Positions 48,470 to 59,400 of a stretch of 64,000 bases of DNA are shown piece after piece. The stretch spans positions 18,253,435-18,317,434 of the forward strand of contig OZ024857.1 of NCBI GenBank assembly GCA_964017155.1. The letters are read 5' to 3'. Under the pieces are notes generated by a model. That model saw only the letters and a program-made list of their open reading frames with translations. It did not search any database and was not told the DNA's origin. Position 1 is the first letter of the stretch. Every line of letters begins with the position of its first letter. Source of the stretch: Oasisia sp. SBJ-2009 (taxonomy: Eukaryota; Annelida; Polychaeta; Sabellida; Siboglinidae). A program made the position numbers and the translations under genes.

Positions 48470-49970
48470 GCTTGTTTCTGGCTACGCTGAGTGTCTGCAG
48501 TGTTTACGATTATTGGAACACATTCATGGGATCTAGTCTCAAACCAACCTGCTTCCTCCCTCCCAAAGATTGCCAGCGCTGTGCTGTGAACAGTGTGCCT
48601 GAGATGATTCCGTTTATTTGCTGGGCATTCCCAAGTGCTGGGGTGAACGTGTTGTGTGGCATCAGAACTGAGTTGTGAGCCTCACGAATTGGTGTAAACA
48701 AGTATGTGCGCAAAAGGTCATGATTGCTGTAACCAAGTTTTTATTGAATGTGAAAATCATTAAGTTCATAAAGTGTACGGGGAATATGTATACAAGCTAA
48801 ACATTGTAAAAAAAGAAATTTATTCATTTATTTGCATACTTTAATACCTACCTTTATGGATGTACTTTTACATATGGACATACATGTATGAAATAAAACA
48901 AAACTTACTCAACTATAGCCACTGACATGAAATAACTACTTTGTAAGCAAATATCAACAACACGTGCTCTGGCCCATGAATCGCCGTGACTACATAATAT
49001 TAGTAAATTTCGACATGGCGGTAGGATCCTTTGTTGTCTAGACACAGAAATATTATACAAATAACGTTTCACGAAGTAAGCGAAAGCAACGGAGAAAAGT
49101 ATTTTGCGTGCCTGCGTCTCATGTTATCATAATTCATCCGACTACTTGTTTCAAATAATCTTAAACTGGTGAGAAGACTGAGCTAGTTTCTGTACATATC
49201 AGTGATAACTGAAAAACATGTATCAGTGAGAAATTGGCATTTCATTTATTAAACACAAAAATCATAGGCATGGAATGCCGAAGAGCCCGTACATGGGAGA
49301 GACAATCACAATTGGTTATGTGCCATAATAGGGGCGTAATTATAAAGTTGATTACCCATATACGTACGTATACAAACAGAAAGGTTGCATTTTTACTTTA
49401 GATAAAAAACTACTTCGTTACATGTAAAAGTACTTTTTAATACTACTCTTCGTTATATGCCAATTATTTGAAGAAAAAACTACTTAAATATTTCGTTACA
49501 TGCCACCAGTGATAAAAAGAACTTCCAAAGTACTCGTGAATACTCATATGTTAACGAGTAATGAGTAACAAGTACAAGTACTTTAATTTGTATGAGTAAA
49601 GGTACAAGTAACGAGTATTTTGGGAAAATCAGTACTTGAATATTGAATTGAATATTAACAAAGACAAGTAACGAATACCTCTATCCCAATATTATGATCT
49701 TAAAAACTCACATCCAATTCATTACACGACTTTCTCTGGAGAAGATGCGAAGTCAATATGACCATGGCCGGGTTTATTACTAGTCCACTACTCACCATGT
49801 CACGTGGCTATGACAGAACAAAACTGCAATTTCAGCCGTATCATATGATCAGTTGCAAGGCATAATTTGCCATGTGCTCGACATTTAAAAGGAACGTTAC
49901 GTAGTTACTGGATGGTGACTGGGTGGAGGTGTACCAGAGACATAGGGGTTAAATAAAGCAAACAGATGAC
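48470..49970. other. Noncoding, no gene recognised
   Basis: AT-rich, including a stretch (49430-49680) with repeated 'aaagtactcgtga/gagtaacaagtacaag' words. No gene seen. Confidence 0.5.
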
Positions 49971-49974
49971 TGCT

Positions 49975-50100
49975 TACATGGCGCAGTATCCAATCCTTTA
50001 ATTGGGAATGCTCAAAGCGCTACGCAGTCGACTCCTTGGTAGACCAGTTCAATCGAACACCATCTCGGTGTCTGTGGGAAGCATTCAGCCATGTTCTGTA
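49975..50100 (-). repeat. SINE family A, 3' end
   Basis: 'ggcgcagtatccaatccttt', 'gctcaaagcgctacgcag' and 'gttcaatcgaacaccatctc' are the reverse complement of the family-A 3' end. It lies about 40 bp from the stop codon of the cGAS-like gene, so is probably within that gene's 3'UTR. Confidence 0.75.
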
Positions 50101-50137
50101 CATATGCTTGGTGTGCAGGTGTGGGCGCGATTTACAC

Positions 50138-51184
50138 TTACGATAAGACACACCAAGAGCTAGACTCAGTGCCTGCCTCTACGGGACCTACGTCGTCAAA
50201 TGATATGCCGTCACCTCCGTGAACAGCCGCACCACTTTTGAACACACGAGTGAATGCCTGCTCAGAACGCAGTAAACTGCCAAGTCTGTCTCTGATATTG
50301 GCAACCGTCATCTGCGGTATGTTGTCGAGGAGATTGATCTGGGGGTCGAAGTAGTGCGGCTGATAACCATCCTGCAATGCTCGGTAGAGACGACGGAGGA
50401 CTCCGATCAACCTGGGACCGAGTTCCGACTGGCTCCAGTTGCGAACTTCCGTCATCTCGTGGAAGAGCGCCGTCTTCAGGTGGTATGACGTCAGCAGATA
50501 CATTCCGGGTTCACGATTGCGCCAAACCTTCAGGATACGCAGAATCTTCTTGCGACAACCGTTGTCGCGGTCCATGCCGTCGAACAGTGCTTTCTCTTCC
50601 AGTGAATAGGACAGACGCCACGGACGTGATTCGCGTTCGTCGGATTTCAGCGGTTTCGCCACAAATATGCGTTTTCGTCGTTGGAGTTTAACCTCATACG
50701 AGAGGACAACGTCGACTGAGTACCACACGTTGTCTCGTCTTTTGTCCGTCTCTTCTCTGTACACGTCCATCTGTACCGCCGGACCGTGGTAGCGCAACTT
50801 CACGAGACGCGACATGACTCCATGGTTATTAATAAGCTTCTGTAGGGTGCCGCAGAATTCAGCTACCTTACTTTCAGGTGAAATGCAGCGGTCATTGTCG
50901 TCTTTTAAGTGGTAGTACCCGGACTTGGACGCTTGCGCGGGTGTAAAATTGTTTCCGGTCTTGATCACCATGATGTCAAATTCAATGTCGTTCGACACTT
51001 TCACTCCCTCATACGCGCTCCCTGTGTACTCAACACGCGAACATAAGCCCATTCCCCGCAGCTTATCAGCCAAGTAGTTGGTGTACTGTGTATGTGTTGG
51101 TCTCGCCTCGTCGATGGCTGTCATCGGCTGACGAGCGTATTCCTCGTGAAATTGTCGCAACATCGACGTCACTGTTTCAGCCAT
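50138..51184 (-). CDS. cGAS-like receptor / Mab-21-type nucleotidyltransferase with CaaX box
   Basis: A 348-residue protein starting at ATG 51184-51182. An upstream acceptor (ttgattgtag) lies 11 bases before the ATG, so a 5' noncoding exon is expected beyond the (ATGT)n array. Nucleotidyltransferase core: 'GSAYEG' at residues 55-60 (the G-[GS] motif), 'IEFDIMV' with E68 and D70, and 'YSVDVVLSYE' with D158 as the third metal ligand. The Mab-21 C-terminal lobe follows: 'WRLSYSLEEKALFDG', 'GCRKKILRILKVWR' and 'YLLTSYHLKTALFHE'. The zinc ribbon of vertebrate cGAS is absent, as in many invertebrate cGLRs. By family, such enzymes sense nucleic acids and make cyclic dinucleotides for STING; activity and ligand here are inference. 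The last four residues are CVLS, a CaaX prenylation signal, predicting membrane anchoring. Basic patches (QRRKRIF, about 168-174) could bind nucleic acid or lipid. Alternative: an inactive Mab-21 domain protein, less likely with all three acids present. Confidence 0.85.
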   Translation of the reverse strand: MAETVTSMLRQFHEEYARQPMTAIDEARPTHTQYTNYLADKLRGMGLCSRVEYTGSAYEGVKVSNDIEFDIMVIKTGNNFTPAQASKSGYYHLKDDNDRCISPESKVAEFCGTLQKLINNHGVMSRLVKLRYHGPAVQMDVYREETDKRRDNVWYSVDVVLSYEVKLQRRKRIFVAKPLKSDERESRPWRLSYSLEEKALFDGMDRDNGCRKKILRILKVWRNREPGMYLLTSYHLKTALFHEMTEVRNWSQSELGPRLIGVLRRLYRALQDGYQPHYFDPQINLLDNIPQMTVANIRDRLGSLLRSEQAFTRVFKSGAAVHGGDGISFDDVGPVEAGTESSSWCVLS

Positions 51185-51250
51185 CGTTGTTTGATCTACA
51201 ATCAAAGAACAGGACATGGACACACGTGTCTACATTATAAAACAGTTTGA

Positions 51251-51251
<1 letters not shown>

Positions 51252-51281
<30 letters not shown>

Positions 51282-51703
51282 TGTATGTATGTATGTATGT
51301 ATGTATGTATGTATGTATGTATGTATGTATGTATGTATGTATGTATGTATGTATGTATGTATGTATGTATGTATGTATGTATGTATGTATGTATGTATGT
51401 ATGTATGTATGTATGTATGTATGTATGTATGTATGTATGTATGTATGTATGTATGTATGTATGTATGTATGTATGTATGTATGTATGTATGTATGTATGT
51501 ATGTATGTATGTATGTATGTATGTATGTATGTATGTATGTATGTATGTATGTATGTATGTATGTATGTATGTATGTATGTATGTATGTATGTATGTATGT
51601 ATGTATGTATGTATGTATGTATGTATGTATGTATGTATGTATGTATGTATGTATGTATGTATGTATGTATGTATGTATGTATGTATGTATGTATGTATGT
51701 ATG

Positions 51704-51733
<30 letters not shown>
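51252..51733. repeat. (ATGT)n microsatellite, about 120 copies
   Basis: About 480 bp of uninterrupted ATGT tetranucleotide between the cGAS-like coding exon and the LINE remnant, probably in the gene's 5' intron. Long MYVC/HTYI frames are artefacts. Confidence 0.99.
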
Positions 51734-51735
<2 letters not shown>

Positions 51736-52016
51736 ACTATGTATGCATGCACGCACGCACACACGAACGAAGAACGCATGCACGTATATGAGTATGCATG
51801 CGTGTATGTATGTACGTGCGTGCGTGCGTGCGTGCGTGCGTACGTACGTACGTACGTACGTATGTATGTATGTATGTATGTATGTACGTACGTACGTACG
51901 TACGTACGTACGTGTATGTATGTATGTATGTATGTATGTATGTATGTACGTACGTACGTACGTACGTACGTACGTACGTATGTATGTACGCATGTACGTA
52001 TGTACGTACGTACGTA

Positions 52017-52052
<36 letters not shown>

Positions 52053-52111
52053 TGCACGCATGCACGCATGCACGCATGCACGCATGCACGCATGCACGCA
52101 TGCATGCATGT
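51734..52111. repeat. Mixed tetranucleotide repeats (TGCG, TACG, TATG, CACG)
   Basis: Blocks of TGCG (51818-51840), TACG and TATG alternating (51841-52018), then CACG and CATG units to 52111. Continuous with the ATGT array, apparently by single-base variants (TATG to TACG to TGCG). Confidence 0.97.
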
Positions 52112-52143
52112 ATGTGACTGAGTCCGTCCTAGCCGACCTTCTT

Positions 52144-52975
52144 CTACTTATGCATGTTTGCTCTCTGGGAGCGTAGGCCATTGACCAAGTAACGCCACTG
52201 TTTTCTGTCCGTGGCCGTCCTCTCCATCTCTCTCCTGGTGTAACCCATCTCTTTTGTTTCCCTATCTGTGTCTCTGCCAGGTGTTCCGTGGCCTACCTCT
52301 TCGCCTCTTCCATGCAAGGTTCCATGTAATGGCTTGACGCGTGGTGATATCTGGAGGTTTCCTGACTTCACCTCCATTTTCTCTTCTTTATTTCATTTAC
52401 TATGGGTAGTTGGTTGGTCCATTTCCAGAGTGCAATATTGGTTACCTTGTCCTGACAGGAGCATTATTCCTCTGTAGTTCTGACATTCTTGCATATCTCC
52501 TTTCTTTTCGAGCTTCACGACGTACCCGTCTTTCCATTCACTAGCTAGGTGGTGGCCGGTTCAACAGTTCTTCAAAATGTTCCCATCCACCTCTTCAACT
52601 GGTCTTCATCACTGGTACGTACATTGCCATTCTTATCTTTGATGGGCCTGTCTGTATGATTATACTTTCCTGTTATATCATACTTTCTTGTTATATCATA
52701 CAGTTGTTTCATGTTTCCTTGGACTGATGCATCGTCTGCTTGTTTGGCTAGGTCTTCAGTGAAGTTTTCCTTGTTTTTACACTGTTCTTGACTGCTCTGC
52801 TTGCCTCTGTATACTCTTCGTATGTTGTTGCCTTTGTTACTCTTGTTTGGCTTTTGTTAATTGCACCTTTCTTCTCCTTCCTCGAGTGCTCTTTGTTGAC
52901 AGTGTCTGCAGAAATCCAGTCTTTTTGTTGGTGTTTCTTCTTTCCCATAGCTTCGCTGCATATGCTGGTCCACCA
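52144..52975 (-). mobile_element. Internally deleted LINE (endonuclease-reverse transcriptase)
   Basis: Minus-strand translation shows, in order: 'HQQKDWISADTVNKEHSRKE' and 'KAAIN/KSQTRVTKATTYEEY' (the linker after the endonuclease), 'DDASVQGNMKQLYDITRK' and 'PIKDKNGNVRTSDEDQLKRW' (pre-RT region), 'EWKDGYVVKLEKKGD' and 'CQNYRGIMLLS' (RT motifs 1-2), and finally 'RDTDRETKEMGYTRREMERT' and 'ATDRKQWRYLVNGLRSQRA' (C-terminus). Large parts of the RT domain are missing between these blocks, so the copy is non-functional. Confidence 0.85.
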
Positions 52976-53029
52976 ACGTCTTTTAGGCCAATATATATAT
53001 TCTGTTGTATGATGCGGCTGAAAATATAC

Positions 53030-54680
53030 TAGTTATCGTATAACAGATGTGTGTTTGCACAATTCCGACAAATTAACAAACTATACTAAACTTTCCGTAG
53101 TATGCTATTTTATTAGTTATTCCTAAACTAGTTTATTATGTTACATGGTAATAAACTGTATAAATCTGAGTTATATTTAACAGAACTACCTAACATAAAA
53201 CTAGTATACAATAACATTGTATCATATATGTACGTTTAGTGTATGTAGTTACTCTTAATGTGTTTAACGTTTCTGTCGATTTGCTACCAATTACCCTTAA
53301 AATAGCCAACGCACTGCAACTGTACAATAGTAAGAAAATATACATAAGAGTTCTAAATATTAACTATTTTCAAAAGTAATTATTTTCTTTTAAAATATTG
53401 GAAAGTTAGTTGACACATATGTGCGTGTGTGTATGTGATTTTATATTGTATGAACAGTGTGTTGTAAAATGTCACAAAAAATGTATTTTATATCTTGTTT
53501 TTAACTAATCAGATGGAATAGTATATAGGGTTACAGTTATGTGTACATGATGCAGAAATAAGGAACACTCATATCTACACACATGCACTCATTCATTCAC
53601 TCATTTACTCATTCACCTACTCATTCACCCACTCATTCACTCACTCACCCATTCACTCACTCACTCATATACACCCACACACACTTACTGATGATGGTAA
53701 ATGAATTACTTTTTATAGTGAAGCTAAAGAAAACCCTGTAAATATGGGTAACATATTACTTGCGAATTTGTACATGATTGTTTAAAATAATAGTGTCGAA
53801 CCAGAAATAAGGTTTTGATTACATCTTGCTCAGACTGAGTTATTTGCTGCCATATGTATCAGTTAGCATTTGTTATGTTATTTCAAAATTGTTATTTTCA
53901 ACATTACCTGTGGCCCTCTAATTTCAGCAGAATAAGGCAAGATTATATGAAGTTCATATATAGTGTATAATACTGTATGTGATTTGCCTTAACAATTTAA
54001 CTTAACTTAAATCATAGGCGATCGATATAAGAATGCAATGCTTAATTTGGGCATGTTTTATAACATTCAATCCAATAGTCAATAACGTTATTGTTTGGTT
54101 AAAACGGTACATTAAAATTGATATTTTAATTTCACATGCACATTGGAATGCCAGTAATACGATTGTTAAACGACACAAAAGCAGTCAAAATAGTCTGAAA
54201 TGTGGTAACAATGAGTAATGATAATAATTTAGTAAATGAGATAAGTAAATAAATAATATCTAAATAAAACCACACATCACCCAATACTTCACATATGATC
54301 TATTGTAAACTGTTTACTTAAAACTTGCATTTAAAACTAAAATGGTAGAATGAATTAATGGTTTCTAAAAATATATATTTCCTAGCTAGTGGCACTTTCG
54401 AATCCCCCCTAATGGAAATGTATGAAGGTCTGTGTTATGGTGATTTATATAATTTGTTAAATACTTGAAAGACTTTATTTTGCCTACGTTATAAACTGGA
54501 CAGCTACCTATGGCAACAGCCAATCAGTTTGCTGGCTTCATAATGTGTACAAGTTTTGTTTTATTCTTACTGGTCCTCCCATCTCTAAAGATAATCTCTA
54601 GTTTTAGCTATGCTCAGTAATAGGAGTATTAGAGCCCGCAGCTACACATCTAATGCAAGACTATTTAATTAACCATAAGC
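53030..54680. other. Noncoding, AT-rich
   Basis: Contains a short ACTC/ATTC tetranucleotide tract (53571-53675). No gene supported. Confidence 0.5.
53571..53675. repeat. (ACTC/ATTC)n degenerate microsatellite
   Basis: About 25 tetranucleotides of CACT, CATT and CACC type. Confidence 0.9.
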
Positions 54681-54689
54681 AGTCTGTAA

Positions 54690-55390
54690 AACTAGAAGAG
54701 GTATTATGAGATATTATACCCATAAAAAGGCATCCCCCAACTACCAGCTAGGATCAATTGTAAGGCCGTTGTCAATGCTATTTTTATTATACTTATATCA
54801 ATGATTTTCCAAAAACCAGCATAACTTATGCTGATGATACTTGATGATGATATATGTACAAATAAATCCTTCATAGATGACACAAACACAAGAATATTGA
54901 ATATTTGATTAATAAGGAACTACATATAGTTAAAGGTACATACATTATCACATGGTTTAAACTACATATATTATCTATAAATATTAATAAAACCAAACAT
55001 GTTTTTTTCTTCAAATGACTCATAAAAAGGTTGAAGAATTACCAATATTAACAATTGATGGTGTAAATATTCAGAGAAGTAACCAGTTTAACTTGCTGGG
55101 CTTTACATTAATCTTGTATTTAATCTGGAGCAAACATATTGATAAAATAATAAATAGACGTTCTAGAACAATCGGAGTTATAACTACAATGAAGCATAAT
55201 TTTATTATTCAAACAAGAATGCAAATTACACTCTATAATTCAATAATATTGATAATCATTGTCTACTGATCTTGGGACACAAATGTAATTGAGTAAAGAA
55301 ATTGCAAAGGAAACTTGTAAGAATAATGTCTTCAAACATGGAACCAATATTTAAACAATCTTAATGTTGAAGACCTACTTAGACTCTTAG
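54690..55390 (+). mobile_element. Decayed LINE with RT catalytic YADDT motif
   Basis: Plus-strand frames, with several stops and shifts, show a degraded 'GSI..PL..LFLLY' block, 'ITYADDT' (RT motif with the DD pair), 'NKELHIVKGTYIITWFK', 'LSININKTKHVFF', then an intact piece 'NLLGFTLILYLIWSKHIDKI' ... 'RSRTIGVITTMKHNF' and 'LYNSIIL' (55015-55262). This is the RT-to-thumb order of jockey/CR1-type non-LTR retrotransposons. Dead copy. Confidence 0.75.
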
Positions 55391-55429
55391 AGTATTGCTA
55401 TTTTATTATAAATATAAACATAAAGCATG

Positions 55430-55667
55430 TTAAATATATATTAAATAATATTAAATAATATATATGTCTTTAATTATTGTATACATGTATATTAAAATAT
55501 ATAATTATTGTATACACATCTATTACATATTAAATATATATTAAATAATATTAAATAATATATATATAATATTTATTATTTATAATATGTATAATATTAT
55601 ATATTAAGTTATGTATTTTATATATTGTAAAAACACAATAATTATATACTTATATATATATACATTA

Positions 55668-55706
<39 letters not shown>

Positions 55707-55853
55707 TATATACCATATATATATATATATATAAGTTTAAACTTATTATATACAAATGTATTACATATTATGTGATATATATTAAATAAAATATATATTA
55801 AAATATATATCAATAATATATATATATTATATATATTATCATTATTATTTATA

Positions 55854-55910
<57 letters not shown>

Positions 55911-55915
55911 GGATA
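55430..55915. repeat. AT-only low-complexity region with (TA)n tracts
   Basis: Nearly pure A/T, with TA tracts at about 55674-55735 and 55855-55905 and repeated 'attaaataatattaaataat' words. Confidence 0.95.
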
Positions 55916-56265
55916 TTATATATTGCACTTAATTACTTAATGTTTCATACAATACATACATACATACAACATATCTTGGAAATGCATTATCTCAACCAAG
56001 ACGAACGCCAACAAACAACATGTCACAACGTTCATCGCCAATTTGGCAGTTTTTTAGCAAGAGTGTCTGCTATGCCAGAAGTGCCCCAAAGATAGGTGAG
56101 GAAATACCTAGAATTTGCCAAAACATGTCACTGTCCATCACTCAAGAAACTATCAAAACGTGATGATCAACTTTCATCGAAGGACACGTTGACATCGACA
56201 TGGACAACGTCGCAATGACTCGAGAATGTGTTCTATCAAAATGTTCCATCACAATTATCTTTACA

Positions 56266-56274
56266 AAACAATTA
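56266..56274 (+). repeat. Left 9-bp target-site duplication (AAACAATTA)
   Basis: Identical to 62880-62888 on the other side of the MULE-type element. 9 bp is the typical length for this superfamily. Confidence 0.85.
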
Positions 56275-56280
56275 CGGAGT

Positions 56281-56395
56281 GGCTATACGTCCGGATACGG
56301 ACGAATAGCCTGGGGGCCACTGGGGGGCTATTCGACCGGATACGGTTGAATAGCGTATGTCGGCCCCCAGGCTATTTGTCCGGACACATTTCTCG
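56281..56395. repeat. Left terminal palindromes of the MULE-type element
   Basis: Contains the 30-bp near-palindrome beginning 'ggctatacgtccgg', a second beginning 'ggctattcgaccgg' (56327) and a further half unit 'ggctatttgtccgg' (56372). 'cctgggggcc' (56309) and 'ggcccccagg' (about 56364) form an additional 10-bp inverted pair around them. Confidence 0.85.
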
Positions 56396-56411
56396 CGAGA
56401 GTTCAATTCAA

Positions 56412-59400
56412 ATGTGCGCAAGCGGCACAACTGAGATGGATGAGCTGGCCGTTGGATGCGAATTCTCAGACTTTCATCGATTATCGGCAGCTATTGAAAA
56501 TTTTGAACAGACTAATTTCGTGCAATTTTATAAAAGAGACAGCAGAAGAATAGAGGCAGATGTACGTAGAAATACACGAAAGACGTACAACACGGCCATC
56601 GAGTATGCCAATATCACCTATGCTTGCGTCCACGGGGGGAGAGCATATTAAGACCGACTCCAAGGGGATGCGACCTCATCAAAGGTATTCTTATGCTTTA
56701 TGATTTATTTACGGCCAATTATTTATGCTACGACTATACATATACTGTTGTGATATCTCCCACTGTATAGCTTATGTTTCATTGTCCATTTTTGTGGTGC
56801 CAGGCATTATCAACATGTATCGAGCGATATTAGATGCAACGGGCCTAGAATGGGCTAGATGGAGTTATAGACGTTATGTCCCAAGTCGCTTATGTCCCAA
56901 GTCACTTATGTCCCAAATATTGTGGACGATATGTCCCAAAAACAAGATGCTAAGTGACAGTTAAACATGAAATGGACTTTAAATGTTCTACAAAAAGTGC
57001 CAGCATTAGTGTTAATACATCAACATATTTATGTTAAGACTAAAGTCCAAAAATAACATAAAAACGTAATAATAAATTTAGGACATATCGTCTAGGACAT
57101 ATGTGACTTGGGACATAACGTCCATATCCCGCTAGATGCAATCAACAACAAGAGTCAAGAGCGTTCTAGAAAGGGACGGCGTATGCCATGGGACTCCTAA
57201 ACGTTATGTCTTAAATTTATTATTATGTTATTTTGTTATTTTTTGCACTTGTTTAGAACATTTTTGCATTATTTAGCATCTTGTTTTTGGGACATCATCC
57301 AAAATTTCACTATCACTTGCAGCCGCCCAAATGCTAACAGGGTGTTTCAGTACATGCACCAGAGTTTGTTTGTGAACATTTTCTTTTACTTTCAGTTCGT
57401 TCAAGAAAGCTTGCCCTGCGCAAATAAAGATCATCGCCACGAAAGACGGACAGCGACTTGTCGTCAAGGAAAACAACATGGACCACACTCACCCAGTAAA
57501 TGAGGTAAACAAACCGAGCAGTTTCATAACATACATGACTTAACTTCGGATGGTGTAAACTTGATTTATTTGAGAATATTGCCAGCCATAAAAGTTGGAT
57601 GGACAGTTGTAAATGAAATTGATATACATGATTTATTTAATTTGGGAATATTACCAAAGCGGCCTCAGTTAACTGCAATATCCTTTGGTGTTCAGCGATT
57701 GCTTTCAGACTTCCTGTTGCGAAATACTATGCTAGCTCGGGAAAAAGGAGGATGTTTGGCTTCAGTATTTGCTAGGTGCTCATACGAAAAGGTAATTAGA
57801 TCAGTTATTGTTTGCCGTTTTATACAGACATCATTCAAGCACCTTCCTCGACAGAGACGGATGAATGCTGTGGAAAGAGAAGCTGTGGAGGGAATGCTAC
57901 GGATGCGCCCCAACAAAAAGATTCTCCAGGCCGAGTTGGTGAAAGACACTGGGAAGTATGTGATACTGAAAGACATCCACAATATACAGACCAAGATTTC
58001 CCCGAAGAGCGATGCCGACTCACTGCTTGCTGAGATGAGAAAGGTTCCAGGTAAGAACAACATATTGTCATCGATTCCCATCTGGTTGGTTGTTTGTCTG
58101 TGTCTACTGGGCATTATTATTACGGAGGCCTTATTATTATGGCCTACGTATTATTATTATATTGATCAAGTTTGTTTGAAATTATTAACTCAATTCTAGC
58201 TCGTTGATGCAGAATTAGAATAATGCTGAATGTTCATTAACATGATCTAGCAATTTTTACAGGATCAGTTAACAATTATGTACAACACAAAATAGGCCGT
58301 ATAAGATTACTACAACTGAGATGATTGCTTACATGTAAAAACTAATGAAAACTTGGTGTGTTCAGGAGCAACAGTCGAGGTACTTGTGACAGCCAATGTC
58401 ATACAAGGGATATTCTTCCAAACACAAGAGATGAAGCTGGCATTCAGCGAGTTCCCGGAAGTGCTGATGGTGGATGCCACTTACAAATTGAATGACATCA
58501 GAATGCCCCTTTACGTGCTGATGATCATAGACGGCAATGGTACGTGTGCCTTAGTTGTATGGGTATTCATGAAACATTCGTCAGTTGTATTTGCTGTTAT
58601 GTGTGCCCTGTTTACATAATAATTATGTATACCTTCGTTGGATGACTCGCATAAGTAATGTCTCTTATTATGATAATCGGAGACTATGATAATACATGTC
58701 TGATTAAATAGTCTACATGAGAGTGCATGTCCTATGAATGAATTAAAGTCTACATGACAATGTATGTCCTATAAATGAATTTAAGTCCACATGAGAGTGC
58801 ATGTCCTATAAATGAATTTAAGTCCACATGAGAGTGCATGTCCTATAAATGAATTAAAGTCTACATGACAATGCATAAATGAATTAAAGTCTACATAGCA
58901 AATGTGCTCTTAATATTTGTTTGACAGGCGAGAGTGAAATTGCTGCACTATGGATTGTCCAGACTGAGGATCGGGAAACAGTGGACACAATGACAACAAA
59001 ATTTAAAGAGCACAATCCAGCCTGGGACCATGTCCATGTAATCATGGCAGATAAAGACATGGTGGAGAGGGACGTCTTTAGGACGCAGCTGCCAGACGCA
59101 TCACTGATGATATGCCTTTTCCACACGCTACGCACTTTCAAGCGCGAGATAGCCACGGACAAGATGGGGATAACTGCTGCGCAGCGTGATGTGAGTGAAA
59201 TATCTGAAACTGATAGATATTTTAAAGTTCAGCATGTTTTGTAGATTATTTTTTGTTATTACTTGGAACAGTCTCTTCGTGAAATAGGTGTATGTCATAT
59301 CTCACAAACGACCACATTTTGAGGATATAGGGTCTGTATAAAAGTCACATGAGATGTGTTTGATTTATTTTAATAAATAAATATAAAAAGTAAAAAAAAT

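Noticed and set aside
51177..52181. Frames of up to 334 codons (HTYI, MYVC repeats)
   Set aside because: They are translations of ATGT and related tetranucleotide repeats. The real gene starts at 51184 on the minus strand.
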